A stretch of 64,000 bases of DNA from an uncultured Acidobacteriota bacterium (GCA_903832055.1 CAILAC010000016.1:248001-312000); one strand, 5' to 3'. Positions 1 through 9,381 are shown, counted from the stretch's first letter. Translations and numbers: made by a program. The notes: a model not told the origin generated them from the sequence alone.

Positions 1-104
1 ACGCCATCGCCATTGAGCACATCAAGCTCGAAAACGAAGGCTGGGAGCGCGATACCAGCGTAGTCGAACCCAAGGAGCCTCAACTCGCTTCTGTGATCGC
101 GTAA
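1..104 (+). CDS. eCIS tail tube protein (gp19/Afp1-like), C-terminal end only
   Basis: Only the last 33 codons are inside the window, read in the frame that starts at base 3 and stops with TAA at 102-104. The visible end contains IEHIKLENEGWERD, which resembles the C-terminal strand of phage and eCIS tail tube proteins (T4 gp19, Afp1/Afp5, PF06841), where a similar 'HEG(L/W)ER' ending is usual. It would build the inner tube of the contractile particle. The following baseplate and cap genes make this reading much more likely than the short sequence alone would. About 16 residues after the motif are a tail I do not recognise. Confidence 0.62.
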   Translation, partial: AIAIEHIKLENEGWERDTSVVEPKEPQLASVIA

Positions 105-116
105 CAGGTGCATCTC

Positions 117-836
117 ATGCGCGCACTTTCCAGCTCCGAAATGCTCCAGCTCTGGGAGCGCGGCTGCGGGCTGCATCCACTGGATCAGGCCCTGCTCGCG
201 CTCGCCGCAGCCAGTCCGGGTGCCAGTCTCGATTCGCTGGCAGACCTGCCGCTCGGCGAGCGCAATCGCGCCCTCGTGCGGCTCCACTCCGACTGCTTTG
301 GTAGCCAAATCGGCGGCTGGGTGCCCTGCCCGGCCTGCGGAGAAAAGCTGGAGTTTGAACTGGATGGCGCAATGCTGCTTTCGGGTTCAGCCGCAACGAC
401 AAACAGTGTCACCATCGACGGCCAGAGCTTTCGCCTGCCCAGCAGCCGGGATCTCGCCCTCGCCGCCCGCGAAATCGAACCAACGCACGCTGCGCTGGCC
501 CTCGTGGCGCGATGCAGCCTTGACCCGGCGGCAGCGACCCGCGGTTGGTCTCCGGCTCAAATTGAAGTGATCGGTGAGCAAATGGCCCTCGCAGACCCGC
601 TCGCTGAACCTCGTCTCAGCTTTGCCTGCGCTCTCTGCGGACATGCGTGGGACGAGTTGCTCGACCTCGCGGGCTTCTTCTGGACCGAAATGGAAGTCCA
701 GGTTCGCCGCGTCTTGCGGGAAGTTCACGCCCTGGCCCGTGCCTACGGCTGGTCCGAAACAGAAATCCTCACCCTGAGCGAAGCCCGCCGGGCGCTTTAC
801 CTCGACCTGGTCAGGGCGGAAATGGTGAGAGCATGA
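117..836 (+). CDS. T4 gp51-like baseplate hub assembly chaperone with two CxxC pairs
   Basis: This 239-residue protein has two zinc-ribbon-like cysteine pairs, CPAC near residue 70 and CALC near residue 165. It also carries the segment RALVRLHSDCFG, typical of the T4-type baseplate hub assembly proteins found next to eCIS and phage-tail genes. Its C-terminus (ARAYGWSETEILTLSEARR) is the conserved end of that family. The likely role is cytoplasmic help in assembling the hub under the spike. I chose ATG 117 over an in-frame GTG at 108 because the only purine-rich stretch (AACAGG) is better spaced from it. The stop overlaps the next gene's ATG by 4 bases. Confidence 0.68.
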   Translation: MRALSSSEMLQLWERGCGLHPLDQALLALAAASPGASLDSLADLPLGERNRALVRLHSDCFGSQIGGWVPCPACGEKLEFELDGAMLLSGSAATTNSVTIDGQSFRLPSSRDLALAAREIEPTHAALALVARCSLDPAAATRGWSPAQIEVIGEQMALADPLAEPRLSFACALCGHAWDELLDLAGFFWTEMEVQVRRVLREVHALARAYGWSETEILTLSEARRALYLDLVRAEMVRA

Positions 837-1567
837 GCAGCTATCTGCAAAGACTCGTCAGCCAGGCCAAATCGCCTGCCGCCAGCACCGGGATTCATCC
901 GCTGGTCCGTTCGCTCTACGCGCCTTCGGCAATCGTCTCCAACCCTCCGGTGGAGTCCGCGCAGGAAGTGACAACACCCATTGCTCCGAGCGCAAATTTA
1001 CCCTCCCAGCCCGTCCAGCCAAGCGGGTTCTCCCAATCCGAACCGCACCTTCCTGTGCCTTCGGGTCTGCTCATGGCGCGCGAAGGTCGCGATCCAGGAA
1101 GAGGTCATAACGAGGCCTCTGTCGTCACCACCGATTCCAAAACTGGCTCACAACCGCCAGAGTTCGCAGCACGCTCCTCCGCGCCTCCGGCTCAATTCGT
1201 AGTGCAGGATTTCCCCGGAACCGATGTTGCCGGCTCATCGCGAGAATCAATTTCCAGCGCGGATGCCCCGGTTACCCCATCGCAACGCTTTTCGCCTGCG
1301 ACAGGACCGCTCAAAGCTGAGCCACAAAGCACCTTCCAGCCCTTGATGCCCCGCCAGCAGCGCGCCGCCAGCCAGCCGTATGCGCAGCCGGCCGCTGTCG
1401 CATCCGCCCCTGCAGGCGACGAAATCCATATCAATATCGGCCGCATCGAGGTCACCGCCATTCCGCAATCCCAGGCACCCCGGCCTGCTCCACGCGCTCA
1501 ACGCCGCAGCTTCAGCCTCGACGAATATCTGCGCAAAGCTGATACCCAGAATGGGAGGGGTCTATGA
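833..1567 (+). CDS. Disordered eCIS accessory protein with conserved C-terminal motif
   Basis: A 244-residue protein, mostly Ser/Pro/Ala/Gln-rich and predicted by eye to be disordered. The exception is a short ordered stretch near the C-terminus, IHINIGRIEVTAI (around residues 200-212), followed by a Pro/Arg-rich spacer and SFSLDEYLRK. I recall this 'IGRIEV...SLDEYL' ending from small proteins encoded just before the DUF4255 gene in many eCIS loci, but its function is not established. It starts with an ATGA overlap on the previous gene and ends with an ATGA overlap on the next, so it is translationally coupled to both. It may be a scaffold or loading factor. Confidence 0.6.
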   Translation: MSSYLQRLVSQAKSPAASTGIHPLVRSLYAPSAIVSNPPVESAQEVTTPIAPSANLPSQPVQPSGFSQSEPHLPVPSGLLMAREGRDPGRGHNEASVVTTDSKTGSQPPEFAARSSAPPAQFVVQDFPGTDVAGSSRESISSADAPVTPSQRFSPATGPLKAEPQSTFQPLMPRQQRAASQPYAQPAAVASAPAGDEIHINIGRIEVTAIPQSQAPRPAPRAQRRSFSLDEYLRKADTQNGRGL

Positions 1568-2814
1568 GCAACGCCCTTGCCCTCTCAGCCGTGACTGCAA
1601 CCATTCAGTACTGGTTGAACAACACTCTCAACGACCCTTCGTCGCCGCTGGGCAGCGTCACCGTCACCGCCAAGGCCCCCGACATCGCGCAGGGCCATAT
1701 CAACCCCGGTCAGGGAGCCGACCTGCTGGTCAATCTCTTCCTGCACCAGGTCACACCCAACGCCGCATGGCGCAATATCGGCCTGCCCACGCTCGGCCGC
1801 GATGGCACCAGCAAGCTCACCAACCAGCCACTCGCGCTTGACCTGCACTACCTGCTCACCGCCTATGCCACACAAGACACCGAGGCCGAAGCACTGCTCG
1901 GCTACGCCGTCCTCATGCTCCACGAGACTCCGGTTCTCGCCCGCGGCCAGATCATCACCGCCCTCGGAGCCCTGCCCAACACCAATCCTTATCGAACTGT
2001 CCTTGCCAGCAGTGGCATAGCTGACCAGATCGAGATGATCAAGATCACCCCGGCCACCCTGGGCCGCGAAGAGATGGCCTGGCTCTGGACCGCGCTCAAA
2101 GCCGACTACCGCCCAACTTTCCCATTCCAGGTCTCCGTCGTCCTCATCGAGCCGCAGGCGCCTACCGTCTCTCCGCTCCCGGTCATGAAGCGGGTTCTCG
2201 CCGCCCAGGCCAGCCTGCAACCCCACCTCATTGAAATCCTGCCGCCACCCAACCAGGCCGCCCCCGGCCCCGGAGACATCGCCACCGCCAACGGCCAGTA
2301 CCTCACTGGCATCACCAAAATCGCCCTCGTGAATGGCCGTCTCGGCATCAATTACCCTACCTTCACCCCGGCCACCACTTCGCCCGGGACCCTGACCTTT
2401 GTCGTTCCCAATGACCCGCCAAATCTGCCGGCTGGGATCTACGAGGTTTCAGCGCAGGTCACCGACGTTGCCAACAACATCCTCGCCAGTTCCAACAGCG
2501 TCATGATGGCCATCGCCCCCAGCATCCTCCTGGCTCCTGCCCCGTCCGCCGTCAACAACGCATCCGGCACGCTTGTTACCATCCATTGCGCACCACAGGC
2601 GAGGCCCAGCCAGAAGGTCGAGCTCATCCTCGGCAGCACCTCCGCTCCCGCTGTTCCCTTCAGCGTAAAGACCAGCCAGTTAACCTTCCAGTTTCCCCAC
2701 TTGGTTCCCGGCAACTACGTCGGCCGCCTGAGCGTGGACGGCATCGTCAGCGCTGTCCAGGTCAACTGGGCCGCCAATCCGCCCTTCTTCATCGCGACGG
2801 TGGTGATCCCATGA
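1564..2814 (+). CDS. eCIS cap / tail terminator protein, DUF4255 (Afp16/Pvc16-like)
   Basis: 416 residues. The first ~190 match the DUF4255/Pvc16 N-terminal domain: NLFLHQVTPNAAWRN, then LDLHYLLTAYA and YAVLMLHETPVL, in the family's order. In Afp and PVC particles this protein caps the distal end of sheath and tube and stops their growth. The C-terminal half (about residues 230-416) looks like one or two Ig-like/IPT strands, with short beta segments and many Pro, Gly and Thr. Such extensions are common in non-Photorhabdus eCIS. The gene lies between a disordered accessory protein and the ATPase, with 4-base overlaps on both sides. Confidence 0.88.
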   Translation: MSNALALSAVTATIQYWLNNTLNDPSSPLGSVTVTAKAPDIAQGHINPGQGADLLVNLFLHQVTPNAAWRNIGLPTLGRDGTSKLTNQPLALDLHYLLTAYATQDTEAEALLGYAVLMLHETPVLARGQIITALGALPNTNPYRTVLASSGIADQIEMIKITPATLGREEMAWLWTALKADYRPTFPFQVSVVLIEPQAPTVSPLPVMKRVLAAQASLQPHLIEILPPPNQAAPGPGDIATANGQYLTGITKIALVNGRLGINYPTFTPATTSPGTLTFVVPNDPPNLPAGIYEVSAQVTDVANNILASSNSVMMAIAPSILLAPAPSAVNNASGTLVTIHCAPQARPSQKVELILGSTSAPAVPFSVKTSQLTFQFPHLVPGNYVGRLSVDGIVSAVQVNWAANPPFFIATVVIP

Positions 2815-4769
2815 CCACCCCGGTGATGACTTCGCAGACAATCCCTTCCGTCGCGGACAAGTCTTCCGCAGCCACCTGGGCCACGGCCAATCAGGCCTTT
2901 CTCATCGCCGAATTCGCCCGCCTCAAGCGCCAGCTTGACCCCAACTCACCCCCGGCCCCCTTCCTCCCGCTCCGCGCAGAGGTTGAGTTCGACGAAGCTC
3001 CCGCTGCGATTGACCAGCTTGCGGACATTTTTGCCCTCACCACCTTCGAAAGGGACCTACTTCTGCTCGCGGCAGGCGTCGAGATGGATTCCGGCCTGGC
3101 AGCCCTCCTGAGTCATTCTGCCGCGCACACCCCCATTACCTTTGGCCTCGCCCTCGGCGCGCCCACTGACCCGCACTGGAGCGCCCTCACCCCGGCCCGG
3201 CCATTGCGCCGCTTTCAGCTCGTCCAGATGGGGACCGCCAACAGCCTCACCGCTGCTCCGCTCCGAATCGACGAGCGCATCCTGCATTTCATCGCAGGCA
3301 CCAACCTGCTCGATGCCCGGCTCGATGGCCTGGTCCGAGCCCCCGCTGCGCCTGCACTGCTTGCCGCGGAACACCGCCAGCAGGCTGAGCGCGCCATCGC
3401 CATGCTTCGTGAAGATGCTTCCCGGCTGGTTCATCTTTGCGGAAATGATCCGGATGGCCAGCAGGACGTCGCGCAGATCATCGCCAGCGCACTCGGCCTT
3501 CGCCTCCTCGCCCTCCACAGCGAAGACCTCCCCTCAGTCCAATCTGAACTGGACCAGCTCACGCTGCTCCTTGAACGCGAAAGCCTCCTGCTTCCCGCCG
3601 CAATCCTCATACAGGTCGAGGCAACCGGCATCTCAGCCGCCGCCCGCCGCCTCGCAGAAAAGCTGCCTGGCCCGCTCTTCCTCTCCAGCCGCGAATCGCT
3701 CCGCCTCAACCGGCCCTTCGTGCGCCTCGACATTGACAAGCCCGGCCCCACCGAGCAACGCAATCTCTGGCAACAGGCATTTGGCTCGCAAGACTTTATT
3801 GAACAAGAGTCCACTCTCGCAGCGGCAGTGGACGCTGTTTCAGACCAGTTCAGCCTCAGCGCCAGCACCATCTTTGCTACCAGTGCCACCGTCGCTACCC
3901 AGCAGAATCCCTCCCCCCACGCTCTATGGGATGCCTGTCGGTCAGTCGCCCGTCCCCGGCTTGATGACCTGGCCCAGCGGATTGTGCCTTCCTCTGCATG
4001 GTCCGACCTGATCCTGCCCGAACAGCAGAGTGAGACCCTGCACCGCCTCGTTTCGCAGGTGCGTCACCGCATGACCGTACACGAGTCCTGGGGATTCTCT
4101 GAGCGCGGCCGTCGCGGCCTCGGCGTCAGCGCCCTGTTCACCGGCGAAAGCGGCACCGGCAAGACCCTCGCCGCCGAAGTCCTGGCAGCGGAACTGCGCC
4201 TCGACCTCTACCGCATCGATCTTTCCTCGGTCGTGAGCAAATACATCGGCGAAACCGAAAAGAATCTCCGCCAGGTCTTCGATGCTGCGGAAGAGGGCGG
4301 CATTCTTCTGCTCTTCGACGAAGCGGACGCCCTCTTTGGCAAACGCGCCGAGGTCAAAGACAGCCACGACCGCTACGCCAATATCGAGGTCGGCTATCTG
4401 CTGCAACGCATGGAAGCGTATCAGGGCCTCGCCGTACTGACCACCAATCTCAAATCCTCGCTCGACCGCGCCTTCCAGCGCCGCCTGCGCTTCATCGTCC
4501 AGTTCCCCTTTCCCGACGCAGTCCAGCGCGAAGCTATCTGGCGTCGCATCTTTCCCGCCGCAACCCCGCTCGGCAGTCTGGACTACGCTAAACTCGCTCA
4601 ACTCAACGTCGCCGGAGGCAACATCCGCAACATCGCCCTCAACGGTGCCTTCATCGCTGCCGAGGCGGGCGCGCAGGTCTGCATGAGCCACCTGCTCGAA
4701 GCCGCCAAAATGGAAGCCCACAAGATCGAACGACCGCTGGCAACAGCAGAGATTCGGGGGTGGGTATGA
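2811..4769 (+). CDS. eCIS AAA+ ATPase (Afp15/Pvc15-like)
   Basis: 652 residues. The Walker A motif GESGTGKT lies at about residues 445-452 and the Walker B motif LLLFDEADALFG near 498-509. They are followed by a sensor/arginine-finger region with TTNLKSSLDRAFQRRLRF. The ~430-residue N-terminal part is helical and matches the winged/ATPase-like extension seen in Afp15/Pvc15. These ATPases are needed for particle assembly or stability and are a diagnostic eCIS gene absent from T6SS. ATG 2811 overlaps the DUF4255 stop by 4 bases. A longer reading frame runs further upstream but lies inside the previous gene and has no family match. Confidence 0.93.
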   Translation: MTTPVMTSQTIPSVADKSSAATWATANQAFLIAEFARLKRQLDPNSPPAPFLPLRAEVEFDEAPAAIDQLADIFALTTFERDLLLLAAGVEMDSGLAALLSHSAAHTPITFGLALGAPTDPHWSALTPARPLRRFQLVQMGTANSLTAAPLRIDERILHFIAGTNLLDARLDGLVRAPAAPALLAAEHRQQAERAIAMLREDASRLVHLCGNDPDGQQDVAQIIASALGLRLLALHSEDLPSVQSELDQLTLLLERESLLLPAAILIQVEATGISAAARRLAEKLPGPLFLSSRESLRLNRPFVRLDIDKPGPTEQRNLWQQAFGSQDFIEQESTLAAAVDAVSDQFSLSASTIFATSATVATQQNPSPHALWDACRSVARPRLDDLAQRIVPSSAWSDLILPEQQSETLHRLVSQVRHRMTVHESWGFSERGRRGLGVSALFTGESGTGKTLAAEVLAAELRLDLYRIDLSSVVSKYIGETEKNLRQVFDAAEEGGILLLFDEADALFGKRAEVKDSHDRYANIEVGYLLQRMEAYQGLAVLTTNLKSSLDRAFQRRLRFIVQFPFPDAVQREAIWRRIFPAATPLGSLDYAKLAQLNVAGGNIRNIALNGAFIAAEAGAQVCMSHLLEAAKMEAHKIERPLATAEIRGWV

Positions 4770-5074
4770 ATTTCCCCGTCAAGCCCATCGCACCGGCCCG
4801 CATCACGCTGAATATTGACCGCCTCGTCCTCCGCGGCATAGCACCCGGCGACCGGCCGCACCTGATCGCCGGGCTCCGCCGCGAACTCGCGCAGATACTC
4901 GCCAATCCCGAAACCCGCGCCTCCTGGGCCAAGTCCCAGCGCGCCCCGGTCCTCCGCCTCGGCCAGATTTCCTTCACCCCCGGCCCGACGGGCAGCCGCA
5001 AGTTCGGCGCGAATCTGGGCCTCAGCATCACTGAAAGACTCAGCGGCAGCACCAGCAGGAGGTCTCAGCCATGA
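4766..5074 (+). CDS. Small eCIS protein of unknown function
   Basis: 102 residues from ATG 4766 (an in-frame GTG lies 6 bases earlier). The pattern LNIDRLVLRGI, then RPHLIAGLRRELAQIL, resembles small proteins encoded between the ATPase and DUF4157 genes in actinobacterial and other eCIS loci. They have no assigned role. There is no signal peptide or membrane segment. Overlaps of 4 bases on each side place it firmly in the operon. The C-terminus is Ser/Arg-rich. It could be an adaptor or chaperone for the large protein made from the next gene, which is an inference from position only. Confidence 0.6.
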   Translation: MNFPVKPIAPARITLNIDRLVLRGIAPGDRPHLIAGLRRELAQILANPETRASWAKSQRAPVLRLGQISFTPGPTGSRKFGANLGLSITERLSGSTSRRSQP

Positions 5075-8000
5075 CATTCGCAGCCCTGCAGCGCAAAGCC
5101 GACTCCACCTCAGCGAAACAAAGCCCGGCTGCCGGCCTTCGCGTGGGCCCGGCCCATGACAGCTATGAGCATGAGGCTGACCGCGTCGCTGCGCACGTCA
5201 CCTCGGGTGGCAACCTCGGCGGCTGGTCGCTCTCCAAACTAAACATGAGCGCAGCAGCAATTTCTACTTCAAACGCACCCACCGTCCAGCGCGATTCGAA
5301 TACCGGCCCCGCCGTCCAACCCGATCCACAGTCAAAACCAAGCCCAGGCCCCAAACCTGACAACTACGACGAGGCCGCCAAAAAGATCGGCGAAGCGCTG
5401 CTGAAAACCGAGCCCGTAAAGAAGATGGAGGAAGCCGCCAAAAAGGACACGGTGGTCAAAGGCGCGGAGGCCTTCCTCGACACCTGGCCGGGCAAGATCA
5501 TCACCGGCGCAGCAGCCGTTGGAGCCGTAAGCGCACTGGCAGCAACGCACACGCCGCTGCCCCTCCAGATTCCCGAGATTCCGCTGGATAAGATCAAACC
5601 CGGACTGACCGCGAAAATCGTTTACGAAGGCCCAGTTGACCATCCCACCAGCGCCTCGATTACTTTCAGCTTTACCCCCAAGGGCCCAGACGAAAAGAAG
5701 ACCAAAGAAAAAGCGGCCGAAAAGAAAAACACCGAATATACTGCCCTCGCGAATCAGCAGGCCAAAGACCGCGAGAACTACAAGACGCCCCAACAGCGCC
5801 AGCAGGACGCGGAAGACGCGCAGCATGCGATCAATTTTGCTGTCGGGCGCAAAAATCCCATCCAGGAGGGGATCGACTCGGGCCGATACAGCTTCCCCAA
5901 ACTCGCCCAACCGACAGGCTTCCAACTTGGCGCAGACTACCAGTCTCCGCTCAAGCCTCGGCAGCCCTCTCTGCTTGACCAGAAGCTCGATCTCAAGCCC
6001 CTGGACGCTCCCAAATCCCCCGATGCGCCAACCAAGAAGGAAGAGCCAGCCGCACCGGTCCAACGCAAAGCCGCAGTCGACGAATCGGCCGCCTACGACA
6101 CTTCCTCGGTCAGCGAAGTGCTCAACCGCAGCGGCCGCCCGCTCGACCCGGCCACCCGCCGCGCCATGGAGACCCGCTTTGGCTATGACTTCAGCCGCGT
6201 TCGCGTCCACACCGATGGCGAGGCAGCCACATCGGCCCGTGCCGTCAGCGCCCACGCCTACACCGTCGGTCAGAACGTCGTCTTCGCCTCCGGCAAATTC
6301 GCGCCCGACACCGCCGCCGGTCGCAAACTCCTCGCCCACGAACTCACCCACGTCGTCCAGCAGACTCCGGCGCTCGCCCAGCGCCCGGTCGGCAACCACG
6401 CCGTTCCGGTTCGAAGCGCGCCCACGCAAATTCAGCGCGATACCGACGAAGAAGCACCCGAAGCCAAAGACTCCGGCAACTGGTTCACCAACCCCGGCGA
6501 AAAGATCAAGGGCTTCATCCGTAAAATCCCCGGATACAAGCTCTTCAGCCTCATCCTCGGCAAAGACCCCATCACCGGCGATAAAGTCGACGCCAACGCC
6601 ACCAACCTGCTCGGCGCGCTGTTCAACCTCGTCCCCGGCGGCGACACCATCTTCCAGCGAATTCAGGAGTCGGGCGCCATCGAGAAGGCCAAGCAATGGG
6701 TCCTCGACAAGCTCAACGAGCTCGATTTGAATTGGAACTACTTCGCCGGCCTCATCGATCAGGCTCTCCACTCCATCAACTGGCGCGACGTCGCCAGCCC
6801 CAAGGCGGCCCTCCAGCGCATCTACGACATGTTCAAGCCGGCCTTTGACAAGGTTAAGAACTTCGCCTCTGCTGCCGCAGACAAAGTCCTCGAAATCGCC
6901 ATGGAAGCCGCCCTCGCCCTCATCGGCGGCACAGGCATCCTCGAAACGCTCCGCGAAGCAGGCGCCGCCTTCCGCACCATCGTCAAAGACCCCGTCGGCT
7001 TCCTCAAAAACCTCATTGAGTCCCTCAAACTCGGCTTCAACCAGTTCAAAGATCACATCCTCGACCACCTCAAAAACAGCATCCTCGACCTGCTCTTTGG
7101 CGCCGTCGCCAAGGCCGGCATCAAGCTGCCCAGCAAATTTGGACTGGCCGAAATCATTGGCCTCATCCTCCAGGTGCTCGGCCTCACCTACGACAACTTC
7201 CGTCTCAAAATGGTCGGCCTCCTCGGCGAAGAAGCCGTCGCCTTCCTCGAAGGCAGCTTCGATTTCCTGATGAAGATCGTCCAGGCCAAGAGCCTTTCTG
7301 TCGTCTGGAAGATGATTATTGAGAAGGCCGACAATCTCATCGACTCCGTGCTCGATGGCGTCAAGAGCTGGGTTGTCAACAAGATCGTCACCATCGCCAT
7401 CGTCAAGCTGGCCGCCCTCTTCAACCCCGTGGGCGCAATTGTCCAGGCCATTCAGGCCATCTACAAGACCATTACCTACTTCATCGACAAGGCCAAGCAA
7501 CTCAAGGCCCTGGTCGATGCAGTCGTCAAATCCATCGCCAACATCGCAGCCGGCAAGCTCAGCGACGCCGCCAACTACGTCGAAAATTCCATGGCCGGGG
7601 CCATGACCCAGATCATCGCCTTCCTTGCCGAACAGTTTGGCCTCGGCGACATTGGCAAAAAGGTCAAGGAAGTCATCGACTCCGTCCAGGCAAAAGTCAA
7701 CAAAGCCATCGACGGCGTCGTCAACTACATCGTCGCCAAGGGCAAGGGCTTCTACGAAAAGAGCAAGGACACCATCGGAAAAGTCCTCGAATGGTGGAAG
7801 CAGAAAAAAGTCGTCATGACCGAGGGCAAAGAACACTCCATCTATATGGATGGCACCGAAGACGCCCCCAAACTGCTCGTCGCCAGCTCGCCCGGCGTTC
7901 CCTGGTCTGAATACCTCGAAGCCCGCAAGAATTCCCTGCCCAAGAAGGCCCCAAAAAAGCAGAAAGACCTGCTCGACGAGACCAAGAAACTGGCTACCGA

Positions 8001-8691
8001 CCTCGAAAAGCCCCTCGCCGCCACCACCGACCCCGCCGCCAAATCAAAGAATGTCGAGGAAAAGCGCAAGCTTTTCAACCAGGTCGCCAAGGCAATCATC
8101 GCGCTCGGCTTCTCCAAAGAAAAAGCGCCTGCCTCGGTCATCAAGTACGACCCACCGCGCTCTTCCGATGAAGGCGGCGTCAAGGCCAGTGCCTCAATCC
8201 TCAGTACCGACCATCCCAAGGGAACCGCGGTCAGCCGCACCGCGCCGCCGCCCATTTACACAAAGCTTGGCAGCCGTCAGAAGCACTACGTGCAGGGCCA
8301 CCTGCTCAACAAGAATCTAGGTGGCCAGGGCATGAGCTTCAACCTCAGCCCCATCACCCGGTCCGCCAACAAGCAGCACTCCGACAAGATCGAAGAGACC
8401 GTCAAAGACTCCGTCAACAACGACAACAAAGTCATGCGCTACAAAGTTGAAGCCATCTACGGCACCCATGCAAAATCAGCCAAATTCCAAACCCTCCTCG
8501 ACCTGAAAAACCAGGGCAAGAAAATGACCAAAGCTCAGGATGGTCAATTGGCCGAATTCGAGGCCGAGCAGAACCTCCCCGTCAAGTTTGAATGGGAGGC
8601 CCGCGAACTCAAGCGTGACGGCGACAAATGGGTCGACGACACCGACACCAAACCCATGAACGACCACGTAGACACCGAGATCATGCAGTAG
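5071..8691 (+). CDS. DUF4157 eCIS cargo protein with C-terminal nuclease-like domain
   Basis: 1206 residues. An N-terminal 'DSYEHEADRVAAHV' segment (about residues 30-43) is followed by a Lys/Pro-rich linker. The DUF4157 domain lies at about 350-440, with metallopeptidase-like HELTH at 423-427. About 500 residues (470-970) of long amphipathic and hydrophobic helices follow. The last ~150 residues contain GHLLNKNLGG near 1075, NLSPITRSANKQH, and a downstream 'DKIEE'. This His...Asn arrangement resembles the DNA/RNA non-specific endonuclease (beta-beta-alpha metal) fold. DUF4157 is known as a marker of eCIS-associated toxins, so I infer a nuclease effector loaded into the particle. The helical middle might instead act in translocation or as a length ruler. 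No separate immunity gene is adjacent. Confidence 0.75.
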   Translation: MTFAALQRKADSTSAKQSPAAGLRVGPAHDSYEHEADRVAAHVTSGGNLGGWSLSKLNMSAAAISTSNAPTVQRDSNTGPAVQPDPQSKPSPGPKPDNYDEAAKKIGEALLKTEPVKKMEEAAKKDTVVKGAEAFLDTWPGKIITGAAAVGAVSALAATHTPLPLQIPEIPLDKIKPGLTAKIVYEGPVDHPTSASITFSFTPKGPDEKKTKEKAAEKKNTEYTALANQQAKDRENYKTPQQRQQDAEDAQHAINFAVGRKNPIQEGIDSGRYSFPKLAQPTGFQLGADYQSPLKPRQPSLLDQKLDLKPLDAPKSPDAPTKKEEPAAPVQRKAAVDESAAYDTSSVSEVLNRSGRPLDPATRRAMETRFGYDFSRVRVHTDGEAATSARAVSAHAYTVGQNVVFASGKFAPDTAAGRKLLAHELTHVVQQTPALAQRPVGNHAVPVRSAPTQIQRDTDEEAPEAKDSGNWFTNPGEKIKGFIRKIPGYKLFSLILGKDPITGDKVDANATNLLGALFNLVPGGDTIFQRIQESGAIEKAKQWVLDKLNELDLNWNYFAGLIDQALHSINWRDVASPKAALQRIYDMFKPAFDKVKNFASAAADKVLEIAMEAALALIGGTGILETLREAGAAFRTIVKDPVGFLKNLIESLKLGFNQFKDHILDHLKNSILDLLFGAVAKAGIKLPSKFGLAEIIGLILQVLGLTYDNFRLKMVGLLGEEAVAFLEGSFDFLMKIVQAKSLSVVWKMIIEKADNLIDSVLDGVKSWVVNKIVTIAIVKLAALFNPVGAIVQAIQAIYKTITYFIDKAKQLKALVDAVVKSIANIAAGKLSDAANYVENSMAGAMTQIIAFLAEQFGLGDIGKKVKEVIDSVQAKVNKAIDGVVNYIVAKGKGFYEKSKDTIGKVLEWWKQKKVVMTEGKEHSIYMDGTEDAPKLLVASSPGVPWSEYLEARKNSLPKKAPKKQKDLLDETKKLATDLEKPLAATTDPAAKSKNVEEKRKLFNQVAKAIIALGFSKEKAPASVIKYDPPRSSDEGGVKASASILSTDHPKGTAVSRTAPPPIYTKLGSRQKHYVQGHLLNKNLGGQGMSFNLSPITRSANKQHSDKIEETVKDSVNNDNKVMRYKVEAIYGTHAKSAKFQTLLDLKNQGKKMTKAQDGQLAEFEAEQNLPVKFEWEARELKRDGDKWVDDTDTKPMNDHVDTEIMQ

Positions 8692-8715
8692 AAAAGCCGT
8701 CAGAAAGAAGCATCC

Positions 8716-9381
8716 ATGCCCAGCGGATTCCCCAACTCGCCCCGACTGCTCAAAGGCGGCATCGTCACCATGGACCCCACCAGTTCCACGGTCCAGAGCG
8801 TCATCGCGCTGCAGTACAACCCCGACTCGCTCACCCGCAGCCTGCAAATCCAGGCCGTCCCCGGCGGCGCAGATGGCGTCCGCGTCGATGCCCTGCGCCT
8901 GCGTGGCCCGGCCATTGAAACCATCAAGATCGAAGCCGAACTGGACGCCACCGATCAGCTCGAATTTCCCTCACAATTCCCCATCACCGCCCAGTACGGC
9001 CTGCAGCCCCAACTCGCCCAGCTCGAAATGCTCGTCAACCCCCAGGTCGAAACACTCATTGCCGACGACAATCTCGCCAACAGCGGCACCCTCGAAATCA
9101 TCCCCCTCGAGCAGCCCCTGACCCTCTTCGTCTGGAGCAAGAGCCGCGTCGTACCCGTCCGCCTCACCGAATTCTCCATCACCGAAGAAGCCTTTGACCC
9201 CAACCTCAACCCCATCCGCGCCAAAGTCTCACTCGGCATGCGCGTGCTCAACGTCGATGACCTCGGATTCGCCCACCCGGGCGGACGCCTCTTCATGACC
9301 TACCTCACCAATAAACAGCAACTCGCCTCGCGCGCACCCTCCGTTCCACTCTCCGTGCTCGGCCTGGGAGGCATCCTATGA
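8716..9381 (+). CDS. CIS tube / hub adaptor protein (N-terminal part of Afp7)
   Basis: 221 residues beginning with the pattern LLKGGIVTMDP...VIALQYNPDSLTRSL, the signature of the contractile-injection-system tube/hub adaptor domain (Afp7/Pvc7 N-terminus). The middle (IETIKIEAELDATDQLE) and the C-terminal RVVPVRLTEFSITEEAFDPNLNPI also fit that family. It joins the spike hub to the inner tube. Unlike Afp7 it has no LysM domain; the next gene supplies one. It starts 24 bases after the DUF4157 gene, one of the few non-overlapping junctions in this operon, with a weak AGAAAGAAG purine stretch ahead of ATG. Confidence 0.82.
   Translation: MPSGFPNSPRLLKGGIVTMDPTSSTVQSVIALQYNPDSLTRSLQIQAVPGGADGVRVDALRLRGPAIETIKIEAELDATDQLEFPSQFPITAQYGLQPQLAQLEMLVNPQVETLIADDNLANSGTLEIIPLEQPLTLFVWSKSRVVPVRLTEFSITEEAFDPNLNPIRAKVSLGMRVLNVDDLGFAHPGGRLFMTYLTNKQQLASRAPSVPLSVLGLGGIL

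Noticed and set aside
5332-7836. Very long open frame (834 codons) on the minus strand opposite the DUF4157 gene
   Set aside because: It is antisense to a gene with clear family motifs; its Asp/Glu/Gly/Val-rich composition is what the complement of a Lys/Ala-rich GC-rich gene gives, and no motif or ribosome site is visible.
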